In this document: in pieces, positions 1-5,082 of the stretch
How the letters are laid out: every line of letters starts with the position of its first letter
Position numbering within the stretch: position 1 is the stretch's first letter
Assembly: GCA_009835515.1 (NCBI GenBank)
Contig: VXXH01000483.1
Span: 1-5,532 of the forward strand
Direction: 5' to 3'
Origin: Candidatus Poribacteria bacterium
GTDB lineage: Bacteria > Poribacteria > WGA-4E > WGA-3G
Length of the DNA: 5,532 nucleotides
The notes under the pieces: model-generated
Told to the model about the DNA's origin: nothing
The model's database searches: none
What the model saw: the letters and a program-made list of their open reading frames with translations, nothing else
Position numbers and translations under genes: made by a program

Positions 1-476
1 ATATAGCACTTAAAAAAGGGGACGCTGTGATTGATATCGGGACAGGTGCCGGATTCCCAGGAATCGTCCTGAAAATTTACGTGCCAGACATTCGATTAAC
101 GCTCGTTGAAGCATCAAAAAAGAAAGGGAGTTTCCTAAAATTTCTAATCCCGCAATTAAACCTTTATCAAAAGGTAAACGTTGAAGTACTCACTGAACGT
201 GCGGAAGTTTGTGCACGAGACCCGGATCGTGTTGGGGCCTACGATTGGGTTTTCACCCGTTACGTCGCAACTCTTCGGGATTCTGCTGCGTACTGTCTGC
301 CGTTCTTGAAACCGACAGGAAAGTGGGTGGCTTACAAACTTGGACAGGAAAGAATAGACACTGAAATTGATGACAGCACGACGCACCTGAGCGCGCTTGG
401 TGGAAACATTGAAACCGTTTTCACAAACCCAAAATTCAATCGAAGTTATGTTATGGTGCGCCGCAGTAACACATGA
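1..476 (+). CDS. rsmG: 16S rRNA (guanine-N7) methyltransferase RsmG/GidB, 5' truncated
   Basis: The C-terminal 157 residues of a class I SAM-dependent methyltransferase are visible. The first complete codon in frame is at position 3 and the stop is TGA at 474-476. RsmG methylates N7 of a guanine in the 530 loop of 16S rRNA. The glycine-rich SAM motif VIDIGTGAGFPG starts at position 27. It is followed by the strand-2 acidic residue in LTLVEASKKKGSFL, the RYVATL segment that matches the family's SRA(F/V)ASL signature, and a late AYKLGQE segment equivalent to the family's ALKG. RsmG proteins are usually about 200-240 residues, so roughly the first 50-80 residues lie outside the window. The GTG at position 27 falls inside the SAM motif and is not the real start. 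No relation to the downstream signalling genes is evident; this looks like an ordinary housekeeping neighbour. Confidence 0.93.
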   Translation, partial: IALKKGDAVIDIGTGAGFPGIVLKIYVPDIRLTLVEASKKKGSFLKFLIPQLNLYQKVNVEVLTERAEVCARDPDRVGAYDWVFTRYVATLRDSAAYCLPFLKPTGKWVAYKLGQERIDTEIDDSTTHLSALGGNIETVFTNPKFNRSYVMVRRSNT

Positions 477-553
477 ACACGGGGAAGATACTGTTTCGTC
501 CGCTTAAAGCCTATCTCATAAATACGACCCTGCACACGATACGGGCGGTTTAG
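473..553 (+). CDS. Doubtful 26-codon ORF overlapping the rsmG stop
   Basis: An ATG at 473-475 overlaps the rsmG stop in an ATGA arrangement, which often goes with translational coupling. The frame encodes 26 residues (begins MNTGKILFRP) and ends at TAG 551-553. It resembles no family I know, has no Shine-Dalgarno of its own, and is short enough to occur by chance. It is listed only because of the overlap. Confidence 0.12.
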   Translation: MNTGKILFRPLKAYLINTTLHTIRAV

Positions 554-730
554 AACCAGACTGGACCTTACTTAAAGTGGTGGCGTTTTCTCTTTCATAA
601 AGATATTTATACGAGGCGAGGTCTCTGCTTCGTCTCTATGCTATTTATGAGTTGCGGTTGAACTATGACACATCCGGACAAGATGCAAAAAAATACGACA
701 TCCTAAAGAGGGATAGTAAGGACGAGTGCT
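477..730. other. Intergenic region between rsmG and the STAS gene
   Basis: This 254-base spacer separates a housekeeping gene from the signalling cluster, so it is the natural place for the cluster's promoter. I could not find a convincing -35/-10 pair. TTGAAC at 658-663 has no good -10 at the right distance. A weak hairpin can be drawn at 611-617 with 627-633 (7 pairs, one G-T wobble, 9-base loop); it has no T-tract, so it is not a standard terminator. An AT-rich inverted repeat lies at 597-601/606-610. No tRNA or known RNA element was recognised. Confidence 0.5.
718..722 (+). promoter_or_regulatory. Ribosome-binding site of the STAS gene
   Basis: AAGGA lies 8 bases before the ATG at 731. 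It supports that ATG over the out-of-frame GTG at 726. Confidence 0.7.
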
Positions 731-1069
731 ATGAATTTTGATACAACAATCGGAAAGGAAAACATTTCCACCCTTCATATAGAAGGCAAAATTCTTGGGA
801 ATGCCACAGATACATTTCGCAAGGAAATGGAGATGCAGCTTCAAACGGGGCATGATAAATTAGTCGTTGACTTGACGAACGTCCCGTTAATTGACAGTAG
901 CGCGTTGGGGGCAATAGTGACGACCTTGAAGTCCTGTCAGGAATTGGGCGGAAAACTGGTGCTACTCAACCCTCAGAAGGCTGTTCAAGAAGTTTTGGAG
1001 GTGACGCACCTCTCAACCGTTATTGAGATCTATGATACGGAGGAGTCCGCGCGCGACGCTTTCATGTAA
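731..1069 (+). CDS. STAS-domain anti-sigma-factor antagonist (RsbV/SpoIIAA family)
   Basis: A 112-residue protein that is a single STAS domain over its whole length, the usual size for RsbV and SpoIIAA. In that family the unphosphorylated protein binds an RsbW/SpoIIAB-type kinase and releases its client; phosphorylation on a conserved serine blocks binding, and a PP2C phosphatase reverses it. The signature is VVDLTNVPLIDSSALGAIV at residues 45-63. Alignment by eye with SpoIIAA (Ser58) and RsbV (Ser56) puts the phosphorylation site at Ser56. The helix and strand GGKLVLLNPQKAVQEVLE (73-90) and the ending EIYDTEESARDAF are typical. The ATG at 731 has a good Shine-Dalgarno. The following kinase gene is 84 bases away in the same reading frame, and the phosphatase and opposing kinase expected for this protein are encoded downstream, so it is probably their substrate. 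The cytoplasm is the expected location. Confidence 0.92.
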   Translation: MNFDTTIGKENISTLHIEGKILGNATDTFRKEMEMQLQTGHDKLVVDLTNVPLIDSSALGAIVTTLKSCQELGGKLVLLNPQKAVQEVLEVTHLSTVIEIYDTEESARDAFM

Positions 1070-1077
1070 CAGGAAAA

Positions 1078-1191
1078 ATGGGACATATCGAGGACATGCA
1101 TTGCAGAGCCTGGCTCAACAGAAAGCGCGTCGTCCGGCACTATTCTTGGAAACATGGAAAACAAAAATCCTACAAAGCGTTTTCGGTTTAA
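1078..1191 (+). CDS. Doubtful 37-codon ORF bridging the STAS stop and the kinase start
   Basis: An ATG at 1078, with AGGA just 3 bases before it (1071-1074), opens a 37-residue frame (begins MGHIEDMHCR). It runs through the histidine kinase start at 1154 in another frame and stops at TAA 1189-1191. The peptide is basic (KR-, H- and W-rich) and matches nothing I recognise. Its only appeal is position: the kinase has almost no Shine-Dalgarno, and ribosomes translating this frame would terminate 35 bases inside the kinase gene. Chance is the simplest explanation. Confidence 0.12.
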   Translation: MGHIEDMHCRAWLNRKRVVRHYSWKHGKQKSYKAFSV

Positions 1192-3601
1192 GGTCGGGTT
1201 ACGCGGTCAACAGGTTGTGCTTTTTCTCTTGGTAGCACTCATGCCGTTGTTCGCTATTTCATTAGCGATCAAGGTATTAGGTGAAAATGCGTTAAAAGGT
1301 ACCGTCGGTGAAAACCATGTGCTGCTTGCACAAGAGAAACTTGCCCGGGCCGACAATACCATCTCCGAGAAAATCGCAAAGATCGAAGCTGAACTCTCAA
1401 ACATCCGAGCGGCAGTTGTGCGATCTAACACCGCTGATGGCGCAGAGGGTGTATTTTTTGACGTTTGGACGCAACTCGTTGATAGTATCCGCTTGCTTGA
1501 AACTTATGCCGGTGATAAAACAGAGGTAACCATTACAAATGCATCCGGACATGTCCTCCGATCAAACAATCCGAGACTGGAGTACTTTACACGAAGAGGC
1601 CTGCCCCATCGCGTGAACAACACAATCTGGTGGCAAAGAGCGTATAATAACGGTGTAGGCTACCTATTCGCCGAAGACATCCACTACGACGCATCACGGA
1701 AAGTGCATCTACTTCCAATCGCACTTCCAATACGTACGGCTCCTAAAGCCGCCGCCGCATCAGGCGAAAATAAAACAGTCGGTGTGCTGAGAATCGTTCT
1801 GGTACTCCCCGAACTTGAAAATATAGTCGAATCCAGTCCGGAACTTGAAGGAACGCACACTATTTTAACAAACGAATCTGGTAAAATCATTGCCGCCTCA
1901 TCTGAAAGCAGGTACCCAGTAGATACCTACATAGAGATGAACAACGCAGCGGAAGAGGCTATTATTGAGGCGAAAAAGGGGAATCAAGGGAAATACTACG
2001 ATTATGAAGCCGAAGGTGAAACAGATAGTTTCAACGAGCCGCGTGTATATGGTTGGGCGCGAACCCAACCCTCACCTACACAACTATGGAAGGAGCGACA
2101 AAACTTCAGCAATTGGATAGTTTTTGTTTCACGACCAATTTCCTCCGCTTATGCAGGCATCGTAAAATTAAACAAATATATTTTTTATGTTACCATTGTG
2201 TCAAGTTGTATCGTTGTATTTATTGCATGGTGGGCAGCACAACGGATAGCAACACCTATATTGAAAGTCGCACAAGGGGCGCGTAGCATTGGGCAGGGCG
2301 AATTCGACAGCGAAATCGTCGTTGACAGTGATGATGAAGTCGGAGTTCTCGCTGAAGAATTCAATGAAATGCGTCGGAATTTGAAAACCGCAGTTGACAA
2401 ACTAACGCAAGAGGAGAGAAAACTTACTGCCATCGTTGATAACCTCGGTGAAGGACTGATTGTTGTTGAACCTTCCGGACGTGTGCTCTACGTCAATCCT
2501 GTCGCTGAACGGCTCCTTAATCTCGGGGAAACCGGTGACTATGAAAATTTTATTTCACTTGATACTGAAGGCGGAACAATCCGGTGGACAAAGATATTAG
2601 AACCAAACAAGGAAACCCAAATCCCAGACACGAGAACAAGAACCGTCGGTATGAAAATTCTGTCTGCTTCACAACGTGAGATGACACAACATCAAACATT
2701 TATTGCAGAAGTGGATGTCAATGGACAGCAGCCAAACACTGACGGCGCTCGGGTGCTCCGCATTATCGCAAGCCAATTTCCTGATGAGAGCAACAACATC
2801 GCTGGCACGGTTTACGTCTTTGATGACATCACCAACGAACACGAAATAGAGCAGATGAAATCGGAGTTCGTCTCTCTCGTATCGCATGAATTGCGGACGC
2901 CACTGACATCCATCATCGGTTTCATTTCGCTCATACTCGACGGAAAGACTGGCGAAATTAATCAGAAACAATATGAAAGCTTGAGCCGCGCACACCGCCA
3001 ATCAAAACGACTTGCCGCGCTTATCAATGATCTGCTTGACATCTCCCGGATTGAAGCTGGACGTATTGAGATGAAGCAGGAGCAGGTACAGATAGACTGG
3101 ATAGCAAAACGGAGAATCGAAGAACTCCGTCCACAAGCAGATGAAAAAACTATATCGCTGCTCTTGGAGACACCGGCGAATCTACCCGTGATGATTGGCG
3201 ATGCTGACCGGATTGGACAAATTTTTATTAACCTCATCGGAAACGCCATTAAATTTACACCTGATAACGGAAAGGTGACGGTCAAAATATCAAAATCTTC
3301 TGCTGAAGCACCCCATCCCGATGATCGGGATCGGGCGACTTCAGAGCAGAACGGGGACGAAAGCGACGGTTTCCACGTTGAAGTTATCGATACAGGACCG
3401 GGTATCCCCGCTGACGAAAGAAAAAAAGTCTTTGATAAATTTAGACAACTCGGAAGTGTACAGACGCGGCAACAGGGCGGAACGGGCTTAGGGCTTTCAA
3501 TTGCATCTGGAATCGTTGAAGCACACGGTGGAAAATTATGGGTGGATACTGGGGGTAATGGACACGGATGCAACTTCCAGTTTTTTATTCCGTTTTCTTA
3601 G
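1154..3601 (+). CDS. Membrane sensor histidine kinase (Cache-like sensor, HAMP, PAS, HisKA, HATPase_c)
   Basis: An 815-residue sensor kinase. Membrane segments lie at about 20-42 and 341-363 and bracket a 300-residue extracytoplasmic region. That region has two similar strand-turn segments (ITNASGHVLRS near 127, LTNESGKIIAAS near 238), which suggests a double-Cache ligand sensor. HAMP covers about 361-415, with DDEVGVLAEEFNEM. A PAS domain starts near 422 (IVDNLGEGLIVVEPSGRVLYVNP) and ends around 560 with VYVFDDITNEHE; it appears enlarged around 458-545. HisKA has SHELRTP with His578 as the likely autophosphorylation site. HATPase_c has an N-box with Asn693 and Asn697, a G1 box DTGPGIP at Asp746, and a G2 box GGTGLGLS at 775-782, so the kinase looks intact. 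A hydrophilic insertion occupies about 714-740. ATG 1154 is the first usable start after the STAS stop; its Shine-Dalgarno is poor (GGA only 3 bases away). The likely partner is the response regulator encoded 112 bases downstream. The ligand is unknown. Confidence 0.95.
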   Translation: MENKNPTKRFRFKVGLRGQQVVLFLLVALMPLFAISLAIKVLGENALKGTVGENHVLLAQEKLARADNTISEKIAKIEAELSNIRAAVVRSNTADGAEGVFFDVWTQLVDSIRLLETYAGDKTEVTITNASGHVLRSNNPRLEYFTRRGLPHRVNNTIWWQRAYNNGVGYLFAEDIHYDASRKVHLLPIALPIRTAPKAAAASGENKTVGVLRIVLVLPELENIVESSPELEGTHTILTNESGKIIAASSESRYPVDTYIEMNNAAEEAIIEAKKGNQGKYYDYEAEGETDSFNEPRVYGWARTQPSPTQLWKERQNFSNWIVFVSRPISSAYAGIVKLNKYIFYVTIVSSCIVVFIAWWAAQRIATPILKVAQGARSIGQGEFDSEIVVDSDDEVGVLAEEFNEMRRNLKTAVDKLTQEERKLTAIVDNLGEGLIVVEPSGRVLYVNPVAERLLNLGETGDYENFISLDTEGGTIRWTKILEPNKETQIPDTRTRTVGMKILSASQREMTQHQTFIAEVDVNGQQPNTDGARVLRIIASQFPDESNNIAGTVYVFDDITNEHEIEQMKSEFVSLVSHELRTPLTSIIGFISLILDGKTGEINQKQYESLSRAHRQSKRLAALINDLLDISRIEAGRIEMKQEQVQIDWIAKRRIEELRPQADEKTISLLLETPANLPVMIGDADRIGQIFINLIGNAIKFTPDNGKVTVKISKSSAEAPHPDDRDRATSEQNGDESDGFHVEVIDTGPGIPADERKKVFDKFRQLGSVQTRQQGGTGLGLSIASGIVEAHGGKLWVDTGGNGHGCNFQFFIPFS
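3315..3331. repeat. 8-bp perfect inverted repeat inside the kinase gene
   Basis: ATCCCGAT and ATCGGGAT are separated by one G, and are followed directly by a further CGGG that gives a partial tandem GATCGGGATCGGG. The palindrome lies in the part of the gene that encodes the extra hydrophilic loop between HATPase strands (residues about 721-727, PHPDDRDR region). It looks like a short palindromic motif, possibly a dispersed repeat, but copy number elsewhere cannot be judged from this window. Confidence 0.6.
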
Positions 3602-3713
3602 GTATGGAGACCTTACAGGTTCCTAATAAGGGACGGGATGCTAATTAGTATCAAATTCTTTGAAACAAATCAGAAACCCGAAAAAACGAAGCAGAAACCC
3701 AATATTTAAAAAT
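3602..3713. other. Spacer between kinase and response regulator genes
   Basis: Contains a 9-base direct repeat CAGAAACCC at 3671-3679 and 3692-3700 (21 bases apart, about two DNA turns), and an AT-rich inverted repeat ATATTT/AAATAT at 3702-3707/3710-3715 that covers the regulator's ATG. No strong Shine-Dalgarno, promoter or T-tailed hairpin is visible. If the alternative TTG start at 3660 is used, the last 54 bases are coding. Confidence 0.4.
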
Positions 3714-4958
3714 ATGGCTGAAACGATTTTAGTAGTTGACGACGATCTTGATATACTCGAACTCTTAAAGATGAACTTGGAGCCGGAAGGGTACAAGGTG
3801 CGCACTGCAAGTGATGGCGACAGCGCAGTGCAAAGCGCAGGCACAGATCCACCCGATCTTATCCTTCTCGATGTAATGATGCCGCACAAAGACGGTTTCC
3901 AGGTCATTGAAGAACTCAAAAACATAGAGGAAACAAAAAACGTCCCTGTCATTTTAGTTACAGCGCGCGGACAGACAGAGGATAAAGTCCGCGGTTTGGA
4001 TACAGGTGCTGACGATTACATCACCAAACCCTTTGACTTACGCGAGGTAACCGCACGCGTTGAAGCCGTCCTCGGTAGAACCCGACCCATTAAATATATC
4101 AATCCACTTATGCGGGCAATGGGCGAAGGGTTTAGCGAGGAAGGATTGGAACAACTCGCAGGGCATCTACAAGCCGCTGCTGCTATTCAGAAAAAATTGT
4201 TACCCGAAAAAGCACCGAATCTCGACGGCTTTGACATCGCAACATTGCTGCAAAGTTCTACATCTGTCTCTGGTGATTTCTACGACTTTATCCCACTCAG
4301 CGAGACACAGATTGGGATTGTCCTCGGAGATGTAAAGGGGAGTGGCATCCCGGCAGCACTGTTGATGGTGATGATTCGGACAGCACTCCGCCTACTCTGT
4401 CATGAGGAAGACACACCTGCTGCAATCCTCAAACGGATTAATGACTTAGTGGCGCGTGATACTGAGGCAGATCTGTTCGCAACGATGATCTACGGCATAT
4501 TAGACACCGCAACTTCAACCTTTACATACGCAAATGGCGGACACTGCTACCCTCTTCACTGGAACAACGCTCGAAGTATAGATGTCTTAAAAACAGGCAG
4601 TATGTTGATAGGCGCATTTGAGGAAGCAACCTTCACCACCAGCACCTGTCTCCTCGAACCTAACGATGTTCTTGTGTTCTATACGGATGGTATCACTGAA
4701 ACGGCGGCGGGCGACGCGCCGGTTTCCGATGGAAATCACAGCGAGCCCACAAATTCAGAACAGGATGACATGTGCCAAGATGCAATACTGACCGATACGT
4801 TCTACGGCGGTGATAGGCTCGCTGCCTGTCTCTCCAAAAACGCGGCACTGTCAGCATCAGCGTTATGCGAAGCGATTGTTAACGATTTAGCACACTTCAG
4901 CGGAAGTACACAAACCCATGACGATAGGGCTTTAATTGTTATAAAACGCGACGTTTAA
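3714..4958 (+). CDS. Response regulator with SpoIIE/RsbU-type PP2C phosphatase output domain
   Basis: A 414-residue protein from ATG 3714. The receiver domain (about 3-122) has the acidic cluster Asp9-Asp11, phosphoacceptor Asp53 in LILLDVMMP, Thr83 in LVTA, and Lys105 in ITKPF. A helical linker with AAAAIQKKLLP (154-164), typical of RsbU-like proteins, leads to the PP2C domain. There SGDFYD (Asp188), GDVKGSGIPAALLM (Asp206), YTDGITE (Asp325) and a late HDDRALIVI (Asp403-Asp404) are the expected metal-binding and catalytic motifs. Proteins of this design dephosphorylate STAS antagonists when the receiver is phosphorylated; the STAS protein encoded at 731 is the obvious candidate substrate and the upstream kinase the obvious phosphodonor. 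An acidic insertion of roughly 25-30 residues (about 331-361) follows TDGITE. The ATG is preferred because the receiver begins directly after it; an in-frame TTG at 3660 would add 18 basic residues. Neither start has a clear Shine-Dalgarno. Confidence 0.93.
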   Translation: MAETILVVDDDLDILELLKMNLEPEGYKVRTASDGDSAVQSAGTDPPDLILLDVMMPHKDGFQVIEELKNIEETKNVPVILVTARGQTEDKVRGLDTGADDYITKPFDLREVTARVEAVLGRTRPIKYINPLMRAMGEGFSEEGLEQLAGHLQAAAAIQKKLLPEKAPNLDGFDIATLLQSSTSVSGDFYDFIPLSETQIGIVLGDVKGSGIPAALLMVMIRTALRLLCHEEDTPAAILKRINDLVARDTEADLFATMIYGILDTATSTFTYANGGHCYPLHWNNARSIDVLKTGSMLIGAFEEATFTTSTCLLEPNDVLVFYTDGITETAAGDAPVSDGNHSEPTNSEQDDMCQDAILTDTFYGGDRLAACLSKNAALSASALCEAIVNDLAHFSGSTQTHDDRALIVIKRDV

Positions 4959-4965
4959 ATCAGAA

Positions 4966-4990
4966 CGGGCATGCAATGTGGTATTGCCCG
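4966..4990. repeat. Inverted repeat just after the phosphatase gene
   Basis: CGGGCA (4966-4971) pairs with TGCCCG (4985-4990) around a 13-base loop. An alternative inner pairing GCAAT/ATTGC (4973-4977/4983-4987) excludes the two innermost outer pairs. It starts 7 bases after the stop but has no T-tract, so it could be an mRNA-end or processing hairpin rather than a standard terminator. Confidence 0.35.
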
Positions 4991-5039
4991 CAGAACAAAC
5001 AATGAGAGATGGGACAATTCTTAATCCTGTCTTATAGGC

Positions 5040-5062
5040 ACCCTTGGAAACCGTCCAAGGGT
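5040..5062 (+). promoter_or_regulatory. Stem-loop in the leader of the RsbW-like gene
   Basis: ACCCTTGGA (5040-5048) and TCCAAGGGT (5054-5062) form a perfect 9-bp stem with a 5-base AACCG loop. It ends 6 bases before the Shine-Dalgarno of the GTG start at 5083. There is no T-tract after it, so it is more likely an mRNA leader structure (stability, translation control) or a DNA operator than a terminator. Confidence 0.55.
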
Positions 5063-5068
5063 ATAGAG

Positions 5069-5074
5069 AAGGAG
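5069..5074 (+). promoter_or_regulatory. Strong ribosome-binding site of the RsbW-like gene
   Basis: AAGGAG lies 8 bases before GTG 5083 and is the best Shine-Dalgarno in the window; it decides the GTG start. It overlaps a tiny self-complementary segment, GAAG-GAG-CTTC (5068-5078), which might weakly mask it. Confidence 0.8.
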
Positions 5075-5082
5075 CTTCAAAC

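Noticed and set aside
658..686. TTGAAC as a -35 box upstream of the STAS gene
   Set aside because: The hexamer at the right spacing (AGATGC) is a poor -10 element.
2669..3001. 110-codon open frame on the - strand
   Set aside because: Antisense to the PAS/HisKA part of the kinase, with no recognisable motif or ribosome-binding site.
2962..3573. 203-codon open frame on the - strand
   Set aside because: It lies wholly inside the kinase gene, opposite the conserved HisKA and HATPase motifs, and its translation is a Ser/Cys/Pro-rich mix with no domain; it is a shadow frame.
3611..3631. CCTTA/TAAGG pairing after the kinase stop as a terminator
   Set aside because: Only 5 pairs with an 11-base loop and no T-tract.
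3641..3952. 103-codon open frame on the - strand
   Set aside because: Antisense to the receiver domain; Ser-rich shadow translation.
5011..5038. GGGACA and TATAGG with a 16-base gap, resembling a weak sigma-70-type promoter
   Set aside because: Both boxes match only 4 of 6 consensus bases; such pairs are common by chance.
5059..5064. GGGTAT resembling the -10 element of SigB-type promoters
   Set aside because: No GTTT-like -35 at 13-15 bases upstream, and it forms part of the right arm of the stem-loop.
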